Shown in pieces: positions 54,058 through 61,716 of a DNA stretch of 64,000 nt (within the stretch, counting starts at the first letter, position 1; every line of letters begins with the position of its first letter). Made by a program: the position numbers and the translations under genes. The notes under the pieces are model-generated. The model worked only from the letters and a program-made list of their open reading frames with translations, was not told the origin of the DNA and ran no database searches. This DNA comes from an uncultured Prevotella sp. (GTDB taxonomy: Bacteria; Bacteroidota; Bacteroidia; Bacteroidales; Bacteroidaceae), in the NCBI GenBank assembly GCA_900550035.1, contig URQS01000001.1, positions 1-64,000 of the forward strand, in the 5' to 3' direction.

Positions 54058-54062
54058 AATAT

Positions 54063-54950
54063 ATGGAATACATCTCAACAAAAGAATATGCCGAAGCTCA
54101 TGGATTGTCCGAAAGAACCGTGCGCAACTATTGTGTGCAGGGTAAGATTTCGGATGCTCGATTGGTTGGCAAGACATGGACTGTTCCGGCAGATGCGCCA
54201 TTGCCATCAAGAAAGAACGCCCGAAACAGCATCTCGCCGTTACTTCGTTCGTTAAGAGAGCAAAGAGAAGGAAGGATGAAGGGTGGTATTTATCATCGTA
54301 CACAGATAGATCTGACCTATAATTCAAACCATATCGAGGGTAGCCGACTGACAAAGGAGCAGACCCGTTATATTTTCGAGACAAATACAATAGGTGTTTC
54401 GGATGAGGCTATAAGGGTAGACGATGTCATTGAGACAACAAACCATTTCAGATGCATCGACTATATCATTGACAATGCTAAGGAACCTCTGACAGAGTCA
54501 ATGATAAAACATTTGCACGCATTGTTGAAATCGGGCACGTCAGATGCCTCCAAGTCGTGGTTTGCTGTTGGTGAATACAAGCGCTTGCCAAATGAAGTGG
54601 GAGGTATCGAAACTGTTGAACCGAAGCTCGTAGGCAAGGCTATTCGTGAATTATTGAAGGAGTATAAGAGCAAGGCGGTAGTGACATTTGAGGATATCCT
54701 TGACTTTCACCATCGTTTTGAAACCATCCATCCCTTTCAGGATGGTAATGGTCGTGTAGGGCGACTGATAATGTTCAAGGAATGTCTGAATCATTCGATT
54801 GTACCTTTTATAATAACTGACGAACTGAAGATGTTCTATTATCGTGGCTTGCATGAGTGGAAGCGTGTGCCGGGCTATCTTGCCGACACTTGTCTCACAG
54901 CACAAGACCATTACAAGGCTTTGCTCGATTATTTCAAGATAAAGTATTGA
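54063..54950 (+). CDS. Fic-family AMP-transferase with N-terminal HTH
   Basis: A 295-residue Fic protein that should transfer AMP (or another phosphate-containing group) from a nucleotide to a protein hydroxyl. Residues 1-45 are an excisionase-like helix-turn-helix (ISTKEYAEAHGLSERTVRNY). The Fic motif HPFQDGNGRVGR is complete at 223-234. SNHIEG at 88-93 matches the inhibitory-helix motif (S/T)xxxE(G/N) of self-inhibited Fic proteins. The DNA-binding domain and the palindrome just upstream suggest it represses its own promoter. No separate antitoxin gene is present, consistent with built-in inhibition. Confidence 0.93.
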   Translation: MEYISTKEYAEAHGLSERTVRNYCVQGKISDARLVGKTWTVPADAPLPSRKNARNSISPLLRSLREQREGRMKGGIYHRTQIDLTYNSNHIEGSRLTKEQTRYIFETNTIGVSDEAIRVDDVIETTNHFRCIDYIIDNAKEPLTESMIKHLHALLKSGTSDASKSWFAVGEYKRLPNEVGGIETVEPKLVGKAIRELLKEYKSKAVVTFEDILDFHHRFETIHPFQDGNGRVGRLIMFKECLNHSIVPFIITDELKMFYYRGLHEWKRVPGYLADTCLTAQDHYKALLDYFKIKY

Positions 54951-54952
54951 GC

Positions 54953-55022
54953 AACAAAACGCCATGTAAAGGCAAAAGCATTGATTGTTTATGCTTTTGC
55001 CCTTACATGGCGCATTGTTTAT
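54953..55022. repeat. covarying hairpin repeat, copy A
   Basis: A 21-bp stem (54961-54981 with 54991-55011, one mismatch) and nine-base loop, flanked by AACAAAAC and GCATTGTT. It lies two bases after the Fic stop codon and may end its transcript. Compared with copy B it has compensatory changes at three base pairs. Confidence 0.85.
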
Positions 55023-55040
55023 AAGCTTACAAAGCATACC

Positions 55041-55080
55041 ACTCCCCTCCCTACGGGGGAGGGGCCGGGGGTGGGGCTTT
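55041..55080 (+). repeat. G-quadruplex repeat, copy 5
   Basis: Four G runs of four or five on the plus strand, then CTTTTT. It abuts the 3' end of rnc, so it is transcribed as C-rich RNA from the rnc side and G-rich from the Fic side. Confidence 0.85.
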
Positions 55081-56175
55081 TTATTCCGAGAACGCTGCTG
55101 CTTCGGCAGCTGCGATTATCTCCTCGCGGCTCTGTTCGCGTGCAGTGATGTGACTCAAGTCGAACTCCTTGTCGTCGAAGGTATCGTTAGGCTGGCTCTG
55201 AGGCGCTTCTTTTGGCGTCTCGTCGACTTCAGGCGCATTGCTGTACATTGGCGAGCGGCGTCCTCTTTTTGCCTTCTTGCCGCCATTGATAGCCTCTACG
55301 GCTGCTTCGGCATGGGCTTCTACCTCCGGATTCTTGATGATGAACTCGTCAGCCTCCGGCTCTATAGACGGAACGTTCTGTACGGGTTCTTCCTCCATCT
55401 TGGTGCGCTCGGTCTTGGCTGCGAACACCTCATCGATATATTGCGGCTCCTTGCGCAGGCGTTCGAGTGTCAGCTTCGAAGCCATCTGCTGGCTTTCCTT
55501 CTTGCTGAAGCCCGTGCCGATGCATCCCTCTACAGTCTCAAGCATCACCTGATACTTGAACACGGGCGAACCGGTCTTGTCCTTCTCCTGCGACAGAACG
55601 CGGAAGTCAATGCGCACACGGTTTTTCTGACTCCATTCGATGAGCTTGCTCTTGAAGTTCACTTCCTTATAAGCAACCTTGTCGATGTTTATCATTTGTG
55701 TCAGTATTCGCTTGCGCATAAACTCCATGCATGCGTTGTAGCCACGGTCGAGATAGATGGCTCCTACGAGAGCCTCAAAGGCGTTGCCACCCATGTACGA
55801 GTTGTGCGACGAAGAGCGTCCGTTAGACAGTATGAGCTGGTTGATGCCCATCTCCTGTGCCAGACGGTTGAGTGTCTCGCGCTGCACGAGTTTGGAGCGT
55901 GTGTTGGTGAGGAAGCCCTCGCGTTTGCCCGGGAAGTGGCGGTAGACTATGTCGCCCACGGTGGCGTCGAGGATTGCATCGCCAAGAAATTCCAGTCGCT
56001 CGTTGTTCACCGGTTTGCCCTTGGCGTTGCGCTTGAACATGCTCTTGTGCATGAGCGCCAGCTTATAGTAGCCGATGTCGTGCGGGTAGAAACCGATGAT
56101 TTGGCGTAAAGACAAATAAAGCTCCTTGTCCTTACGGAAAGGGAGCTTCATTCTGTCGATGAGATTACTCAGCAT
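55081..56175 (-). CDS. rnc: ribonuclease III
   Basis: Cuts double-stranded RNA in rRNA and mRNA processing. The signature ERLEFLGDAILD gives Glu62 and Asp66, and NAFEALVGAIYLDRGY gives Glu134; the position of E. coli Asp114 is Asn131 here. The double-stranded RNA-binding domain covers about 180-250 (FKSKLIEWSQKNRVRIDF, GTGFSKKESQQMASKLTLERL). An acidic Glu/Pro-rich tail of about 110 residues after it, with a basic patch KKAKRGRRS, is extra relative to the usual 225-250-residue enzyme. The start overlaps fabF by 11 bases; a second ATG lies eight codons later. Confidence 0.95.
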   Translation of the reverse strand: MLSNLIDRMKLPFRKDKELYLSLRQIIGFYPHDIGYYKLALMHKSMFKRNAKGKPVNNERLEFLGDAILDATVGDIVYRHFPGKREGFLTNTRSKLVQRETLNRLAQEMGINQLILSNGRSSSHNSYMGGNAFEALVGAIYLDRGYNACMEFMRKRILTQMINIDKVAYKEVNFKSKLIEWSQKNRVRIDFRVLSQEKDKTGSPVFKYQVMLETVEGCIGTGFSKKESQQMASKLTLERLRKEPQYIDEVFAAKTERTKMEEEPVQNVPSIEPEADEFIIKNPEVEAHAEAAVEAINGGKKAKRGRRSPMYSNAPEVDETPKEAPQSQPNDTFDDKEFDLSHITAREQSREEIIAAAEAAAFSE

Positions 56176-57427
56176 ATTTCTTGAATATTACACATGCATT
56201 GTGGCCTCCGAAACCGAATGTGTTGCTCAGTGCAGCACGTACCTCACGCTTCTGTGCCTTGTTGAAGGTGTAGTTGAGGTTGTAGTCGATTTCCGGATCC
56301 TGGTCGTCTTCAGCGTGGTTGATGGTAGGCGGAACGATGTCGTTCTTCACTGCAAGCACCGAAGCAAGAGCCTCCACTGCACCGGCAGCGCCGAGCAAGT
56401 GTCCAGTCATAGACTTGGTAGAGCTGATGTTGAGCTTGTAAGCGGCCTCGCCGAACACCTGCTTGATGGCCTTAGCCTCAGAGATGTCGCCCACGTGAGT
56501 AGATGTGCCGTGTACGTTGATATAGTCGATGTCCTCAGGCTTCATGCCTGCGTCCTCGAGAGCGTTCTCCATTACGAGTCGAGCGCCGAGACCCTCAGGG
56601 TGAGAAGCTGTGATGTGGTGAGCGTCGGCAGACATGCCTTCGCCAACCATTTCTGCGTAGATTTTGGCTCCGCGTGCCTTGGCGTGCTCAAGTTCCTCAA
56701 GGATGAGGCAGCCTGCGCCTTCGCCCATGATGAATCCGTCGCGGCTTGCGCTGAACGGACGTGATGCGTGCTCAGGATCGTCGTTGCGTGTAGAGAGAGC
56801 GTGCATGGCGTTGAATCCGCCTACACCACTAGGTGTGATAGCTGCCTCTGCACCGCCGCTTACGATGACGTTGGCCTTACCCAGACGGATGAGGTTGAAA
56901 GCGTCAGCAAGAGCGTTGGTAGATGATGCGCATGCAGATGTTGTTGTAAAGTTAGGACCATGGAATCCATACATGATAGATATCTGGCCTGCTGCGATGT
57001 CGGCAATCATCTTCGGGATGAAGAAGGGATTGAACTTAGGACCGTTCTCCTTGTGCTGTGCATAGTAGCCTACTTCTTCCTCGAAAGTCTTGATGCCACC
57101 GATGCCCACGCCGTAGATTACGCCGATGCGGTTCTTGTCTTCTGTGTCAAGATCCATGCCCGAGTCCTGAACGGCCTGCATTGCTGCGATGATAGCGAGC
57201 TGTGTATAGCGGTCCATCTTGCGAGCTTCCTTGCGGTCGATGAAGTCGTTTATCTTAAGATTCTTCACCTCGCATGCAAACTGAGTCTTGAACTCTGAAG
57301 CGTCGAACAATGTGATGGGGGCTGCGCCGCTTACGCCGGCGACAAGGTTGTTCCAAGTCTCTTCAGCAGTGTTGCCCAATGGGGTAACGGCTCCAAGACC
57401 TGTAACTACTACTCTTTTTAATTCCAT
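56165..57427 (-). CDS. fabF: beta-ketoacyl-ACP synthase II
   Basis: Condensing enzyme that extends acyl-ACP with malonyl-ACP in fatty-acid synthesis; a cytoplasmic dimer. The Cys-His-His triad is Cys166 (TTSACASST), His306 (NVHGTSTHVGD) and His343 (SMTGHLLGAAGA). The N-terminal VVVTGLGAVTPLG is typical. Length 420 is normal. It sits between acpP and rnc on the same strand, the usual Bacteroidales order. The ACP made by acpP is its substrate carrier. Confidence 0.97.
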   Translation of the reverse strand: MELKRVVVTGLGAVTPLGNTAEETWNNLVAGVSGAAPITLFDASEFKTQFACEVKNLKINDFIDRKEARKMDRYTQLAIIAAMQAVQDSGMDLDTEDKNRIGVIYGVGIGGIKTFEEEVGYYAQHKENGPKFNPFFIPKMIADIAAGQISIMYGFHGPNFTTTSACASSTNALADAFNLIRLGKANVIVSGGAEAAITPSGVGGFNAMHALSTRNDDPEHASRPFSASRDGFIMGEGAGCLILEELEHAKARGAKIYAEMVGEGMSADAHHITASHPEGLGARLVMENALEDAGMKPEDIDYINVHGTSTHVGDISEAKAIKQVFGEAAYKLNISSTKSMTGHLLGAAGAVEALASVLAVKNDIVPPTINHAEDDQDPEIDYNLNYTFNKAQKREVRAALSNTFGFGGHNACVIFKKYAE

Positions 57428-57458
57428 TTAAAATAGTTTCGGGTTATGGTTGAAAAAA

Positions 57459-57497
57459 ATGGTTTATGGTTTATGTACACCATAAACTATAAACCAT
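57459..57497. repeat. ATGGTTT heptad hairpin between acpP and fabF
   Basis: ATGGTTTATGGTTTATG, loop TACAC, then CATAAACTATAAACCAT: a 17-bp stem with one mismatch built from 7-bp units. It lies in the 79-base intercistronic gap and could be an mRNA-processing or stability element. Confidence 0.7.
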
Positions 57498-57506
57498 AAA
57501 CCTTAT

Positions 57507-57743
57507 TTATTTTGCGTTCTCCTCGATGTAAGCGATAGCATCGCCAACAGTGCCGATCTTCTCAGCCTTGTCATCAGGGATAGAGATGCCGAACTCCTTC
57601 TCGAACTCCATGATGAGCTCTACGGTGTCGAGTGAGTCTGCACCAAGGTCGTTTGTGAAGCTTGCTTCAGGCTTAACGTCTGCTTCGTCTACACCGAGTT
57701 TGTCAACGATGATAGCTTTTACTTTTGATTCGATTTCTGACAT
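57507..57743 (-). CDS. acpP: acyl carrier protein
   Basis: A 78-residue acidic carrier of growing acyl chains. The phosphopantetheine attachment serine is Ser37 in GADSLDTVELIMEFE. The start follows a promoter with a good -33/-7 pair. It is the first gene of the acpP-fabF-rnc unit. Confidence 0.98.
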   Translation of the reverse strand: MSEIESKVKAIIVDKLGVDEADVKPEASFTNDLGADSLDTVELIMEFEKEFGISIPDDKAEKIGTVGDAIAYIEENAK

Positions 57744-57793
57744 AATTTCTAAATTTAAAGTGTTTATAATGTAATTTCCTTTTTAAAAACTTT

Positions 57794-57826
57794 GCAAAGG
57801 AACTAATTTTTATTCATATAGACAAA
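57794..57826 (-). promoter_or_regulatory. promoter of acpP-fabF-rnc
   Basis: On the minus strand: TTTG, a 20-base spacer, then TTCCTTTGC. This is one base off the TAnnTTTG consensus with ideal spacing, about 50 bases before the ATG. Confidence 0.65.
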
Positions 57827-57894
57827 TATTTTCTTGCAAAAAGACACACTGTGTGCACAAACACCCTATAAATGTGCATCTTTTTTGCCTGATT

Positions 57895-59961
57895 TTATCC
57901 TACCTGTGAGCCTGGCTTGACGTTGCCCAGCACTGATGTCACATTGAGCGAACCGTCGAAATTGACTGCCGACAGTATCATTCCCTGGCTCTCGATGCCC
58001 ATCATCTTGCGCGGAGCGAAGTTGGCTACGAACAGTACGTCCTTGCCGATGAGCTGTTCTGGCTCGTAGTAGGCAGCGATGCCGCTGAGTATGGTGCGGT
58101 CCTTGCCCGAGCCGTCGTCGATGGTGAACTGAAGGAGTTTCTTCGACTTCTTCACCTTCTGGCAGTCCTTGATATGGCCTACGCGGATGTCCATCTTCTC
58201 GAATGTCTCGAAGTCGACGTTCTCCTTGACGGGTGCTGCCACGTACGATGCAGCCTCGTTGGCCTTCTTGGTGTCCTCAAGCTTCTGGAGCTGTGCGTTG
58301 ATGGCGTCGTCCTCAATCTTCTCGAAGAGCAGGGCTGGAGTGCCGAGCTGGTGTCCGGGCTTGAGGAGTTCGGTGCTGCCGAGCTGGTCCCATTCGGTTT
58401 CGGCTACGCCGAGCATCTCGCGGAGCTTGGCTGAGCTGAACGGAAGGAACGGTTCGAATGCTATCTCGAGGTTGGCTACGAGCTGCAGTGAGATGTACAG
58501 AATAGTCTTGACGCGTTCCATATCGGTCTTGGCAACGTGCCAGGGTTCGCAATCGGTGATGTACTTGTTGCCGATGCGTGCCAGGTTCATTGCCTCCTTC
58601 TGGGCGTCGCGGAACTTGAATGCGTCGAGCAGAGCCTCTACCTTCTGCTTCACGTCCTTGAACTCTTCGATGGCAGCGCGGTCGACGTCCTGCAGCTCGC
58701 CACATTCGGGCACGATGCCGTTGAAGTATTTCTTGGTCAACTGGAGGGCACGGTTAACGAAGTTGCCGTAAACGGCTACAAGCTCGTTGTTGTTGCGGTC
58801 CTGGAAATCCTTCCATGTGAAGTTGTTGTCCTTGGTCTCGGGTGCGTTGGCAGTGAGCACATAGCGCAGCACGTCCTGCTTGCCGGGGAAGTCGACGAGA
58901 TATTCGTGGAGCCATACAGCCCAGTTGCGTGATGTCGATATCTTGTCGTTTTCGAGGTTGAGGAACTCGTTCGACGGTACGTTGTCGGGCAGGATGTAGT
59001 CGCCGTGAGCCTTGAGCATTGTCGGGAACACGATGCAGTGGAACACGATGTTGTCCTTGCCGATGAAGTGTACGAGGCGCGACGACGGGTCTTGCCACCA
59101 CTTCTGCCATGGTCCCCACTTCTCTGGCTGGGCGTCGCACAGCTCCTTGGTGTTCGAGATGTAGCCGATAGGTGCGTCAAACCATACGTAGAGCACCTTG
59201 CCCTCGGCTCCCTCAACTGGTACGGGAATACCCCAGTCGAGGTCGCGGGTCATAGCGCGTGGCTGCAGATCCATGTCGAGCCACGACTTGCACTGTCCGT
59301 AGACGTTGGGTCGCCACTCCTTGTGGTCGTCCAGAATCCACTGCTTCAGCCAGTTCTGATAGTTGTTAAGCGGCAGATACCAGTTCTTGGTGGCCTTCTT
59401 AACGAGTCCGTGTCCGGGGTTGTTCTTGTTGGTGGGGTTGATCAGTTCTTCTGGCGAGAGCGTAGCGCCGCACTTCTCGCACTGGTCGCCGTAAGCTCCC
59501 TCGGCACCGCATCGCGGACATGTACCCACGATGTTGCGGTCAGTGAGGAATTCGCCTGTCACCTCGTCGCAGAACTGCTCTTCGGTCTTCTCTACCAGCT
59601 CGTGCTTGTCGTAGAGTGTGCGGAAGAAGTCGCTGGCAAACTTGTTGTGGATCTTTGATGTGGTGCGGCTATAGATGTCGAACGAAATGCCGAAGTCCTC
59701 GAACGATTTCTTGATAAGGTTATGGTAGCGGTCTACCACTTCCTGAACGGTGATGCCCTCCTTGCGGGCGCGGATTGTTACGGGCACGCCGTGCTCGTCG
59801 CTACCGCCGATGAACATCACCTCCTGCTTCTTCAGGCGCAGATAGCGCACGTAGATGTCGGCAGGAACATACACGCCGGCAAGGTGGCCGATGTGTACGC
59901 CACCGTTGGCATACGGCAGTGCCGCAGTGACGGTGGTGCGTTTGAAATTCTTTTCTTCCAT
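57895..59961 (-). CDS. metG: methionyl-tRNA synthetase
   Basis: Charges tRNA-Met in the cytoplasm; class I synthetase, 688 residues. I place the start at MEEKNFKRTTVTAALPYANG; 19 further in-frame codons upstream overlap the promoter. HIGH is at 23-26. The zinc knuckle CPRCGAEGAYGDQCEKCG lies near 145-165. The KMSKS-loop equivalent is KISTSRNW near 340. The C-terminal EMAP/tRNA-binding domain (FETFEKMDIRVGHIKDCQKV, then LLQFTIDDG) makes it the long dimeric form. Confidence 0.97.
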   Translation of the reverse strand: MEEKNFKRTTVTAALPYANGGVHIGHLAGVYVPADIYVRYLRLKKQEVMFIGGSDEHGVPVTIRARKEGITVQEVVDRYHNLIKKSFEDFGISFDIYSRTTSKIHNKFASDFFRTLYDKHELVEKTEEQFCDEVTGEFLTDRNIVGTCPRCGAEGAYGDQCEKCGATLSPEELINPTNKNNPGHGLVKKATKNWYLPLNNYQNWLKQWILDDHKEWRPNVYGQCKSWLDMDLQPRAMTRDLDWGIPVPVEGAEGKVLYVWFDAPIGYISNTKELCDAQPEKWGPWQKWWQDPSSRLVHFIGKDNIVFHCIVFPTMLKAHGDYILPDNVPSNEFLNLENDKISTSRNWAVWLHEYLVDFPGKQDVLRYVLTANAPETKDNNFTWKDFQDRNNNELVAVYGNFVNRALQLTKKYFNGIVPECGELQDVDRAAIEEFKDVKQKVEALLDAFKFRDAQKEAMNLARIGNKYITDCEPWHVAKTDMERVKTILYISLQLVANLEIAFEPFLPFSSAKLREMLGVAETEWDQLGSTELLKPGHQLGTPALLFEKIEDDAINAQLQKLEDTKKANEAASYVAAPVKENVDFETFEKMDIRVGHIKDCQKVKKSKKLLQFTIDDGSGKDRTILSGIAAYYEPEQLIGKDVLFVANFAPRKMMGIESQGMILSAVNFDGSLNVTSVLGNVKPGSQVG

Positions 59962-59992
59962 ATATAATAATGTGATTTTTTTGTTTCTGACT

Positions 59993-60024
59993 GCAAAGTT
60001 AGTGCAAATCGAACACAATTCAAA
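59993..60024 (-). promoter_or_regulatory. promoter of metG
   Basis: On the minus strand: TTTG, exactly 19 bases, then TAACTTTGC, a full match to the Bacteroidetes consensus. The ATG lies 31 bases downstream. Confidence 0.8.
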
Positions 60025-60127
60025 ACAAGCAGCTCGTTTTTATTGTCTAATTGATATTTATTATATATAATAAGGTGTAGCCGTAAGACTACCTGTTTTG
60101 CTGAAAAAGCCCCTTTATAGTGCGTTA

Positions 60128-60183
60128 ATATCAAAAATGTGCAATTTTGCCACTTTTTCATATCAAAAATGTGTAACTTTGCC
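60128..60183 (+). promoter_or_regulatory. duplicated promoter-like 24-mer upstream of the DUF4143 ATPase gene
   Basis: ATATCAAAAATGTG(C/T)AA followed by (T/C)TTTGCC occurs at 60128-60151 and 60160-60183, 32 bp apart. The second copy contains the -7 box TAACTTTGC (60174-60182). Confidence 0.6.
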
Positions 60184-60201
60184 GAAAAAGGATATTAACC
60201 A

Positions 60202-61536
60202 ATGGAAATAAAGAGGGATATAATAGAGAAACTGAAAGCGTGGAAAGAGAATCCACGCCGTAAGCCCTTGGTGTTGCAGGGTGCTCGCCAGGTAGGCAAG
60301 TCGTGGGCATTGAAGAAGTTTGGCAAGGAATGTTTTGACGACATTGTTTATATAAACTTCGACACAATGCCTGCTCTAAAGGAAGACTTCAGACGAACCA
60401 AGGTGCCGGCACAGCTCATAAGGCAGATGGAGATAATGACGGGCAAGCCGATAACTCCTTCGTCTACGCTTATAATTCTTGACGAGATACAGGAGTGTAA
60501 CGATGCATTGAACAGCCTGAAGTATTTCTGCGAGGATGCTCCTGAGTATGCTGTAGTATGTGCCGGTTCGCTCTTAGGGGTGGCTTTAAATCGTTCGGGG
60601 GCTTCCTTTCCGGTAGGCAAGGTGAATTTCATGACTCTATACCCAGTGTCGTTTGCTGAATATCTCAGAGCAATTGATGCCCAGCTGTATCATGCCTATG
60701 AGATGATAGACACCATTATGGCTGTGCCGGAGGTGATACATCAGCAATTGACAGATGCCTATAAGGCGTATCTTGTATTGGGAGGTATGCCCGAAGCTGT
60801 GAGTGCGTATATTGACGCCAAGGATTGGGAGGAGGCGAAGGCCATACAGGACGGCATACTCCAGTCTTATTCATTAGACTTTGCCAAGCACATCAACAAT
60901 AAGGACATTCCGCGAGTGTTTCAGGTGTGGGGCAATTTGCAGGACCAATTGGCACGTGAAGACAAGAAGTTCAGATACGGTGACGTTCAAAAAGGAGCCA
61001 GAGCACGTGAGTATGAAGGAGCTATAGAATGGCTGTGTCTTGCAGGATTGGTACATCGTGTGTCGGCATTGGAGACTCCAAGGCTTCCTTTGTCTGCCTA
61101 TAAGAAAAGCAATGCATTCAAGCTGTATCTTAATGATGTGGGATTGTTAGGGCGTAAATTTGACTTGGATGTGCAGACAGTATTGGCTGGCGACAATTTG
61201 TTTACCGAATTCAAGGGCGTTATGGCAGAAAACTACGTGCTGCAGTCGCTTGTTCGTCAGTTTGGCAACTCACAATACTATTGGACATCGGGCAACATGG
61301 CAGAAGTGGAGTTTGTATTACAGGCTGATGGCAAAATCATTCCGATAGAAGTGAAGGCTGACAAGAATGTGACAGCAAAAAGTCTGGCGTATTATCGTAA
61401 GCAATATACCCCTCAATTGTCTGTGCGACTTTCCACGCTCAATATGCGTAAGGATGACGATTTGCTCAATCTGCCGCTGTATCTTGTTGACAAAATGAGC
61501 CGGTTTATCAGCGTGGCAGATTGGAATAAAGATTAA
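60202..61536 (+). CDS. AAA ATPase with DUF4143
   Basis: A 444-residue P-loop ATPase of the AAA_14/DUF4143 type found in many copies in Bacteroidetes genomes. Walker A is GARQVGKS at 27-34, Walker B LIILDEIQ at 90-97 and a sensor-like CAGSLLGVALN follows. The C-terminal DUF4143 region has YLNDVGLLGRKFDLD and YWTSGNMAEVEFVLQADGKI followed by IPIEVKA, a PD-(D/E)XK-like pattern. The role is unknown. It resembles the ATPase near 21 kb in overall plan but belongs to a different subfamily. Confidence 0.88.
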   Translation: MEIKRDIIEKLKAWKENPRRKPLVLQGARQVGKSWALKKFGKECFDDIVYINFDTMPALKEDFRRTKVPAQLIRQMEIMTGKPITPSSTLIILDEIQECNDALNSLKYFCEDAPEYAVVCAGSLLGVALNRSGASFPVGKVNFMTLYPVSFAEYLRAIDAQLYHAYEMIDTIMAVPEVIHQQLTDAYKAYLVLGGMPEAVSAYIDAKDWEEAKAIQDGILQSYSLDFAKHINNKDIPRVFQVWGNLQDQLAREDKKFRYGDVQKGARAREYEGAIEWLCLAGLVHRVSALETPRLPLSAYKKSNAFKLYLNDVGLLGRKFDLDVQTVLAGDNLFTEFKGVMAENYVLQSLVRQFGNSQYYWTSGNMAEVEFVLQADGKIIPIEVKADKNVTAKSLAYYRKQYTPQLSVRLSTLNMRKDDDLLNLPLYLVDKMSRFISVADWNKD

Positions 61537-61544
61537 GGGAAGAA

Positions 61545-61573
61545 GTACACCCAAGGCAGCACATTGGGTGTAC
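61545..61573 (+). terminator. 10-bp perfect hairpin after the DUF4143 ATPase gene
   Basis: GTACACCCAA pairs with TTGGGTGTAC around a nine-base loop, eight bases after the stop. No T run follows. Confidence 0.45.
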
Positions 61574-61655
61574 GGATTGAAAATAACAAAACGCCCTGCA
61601 AGTGCAAAAGCATTGATAATTAACGCTTTTGCACTTGCAGGGCGCATTGTTTTAT
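61570..61655. repeat. covarying hairpin repeat, copy B
   Basis: The stem 61593-61613 with 61623-61643 is perfect over its first 19 pairs. It is preceded by TGTACGGATTGA, shared with copy C, and flanked by AACAAAAC and GCATTGTT. Confidence 0.85.
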
Positions 61656-61672
61656 TAGGGCTTATCTTGCGC

Positions 61673-61690
61673 GTCGGACGGGAGTCCGAC
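61673..61690. terminator. GTCGGAC/GTCCGAC hairpin between convergent genes
   Basis: A 7-bp GC-rich stem with a four-base loop followed by GTTCC, the same core as the terminator at 51.4 kb but without flanking T runs. Confidence 0.45.
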
Positions 61691-61716
61691 GTTCCGCTTA
61701 TTAAACTAATTGGGGG

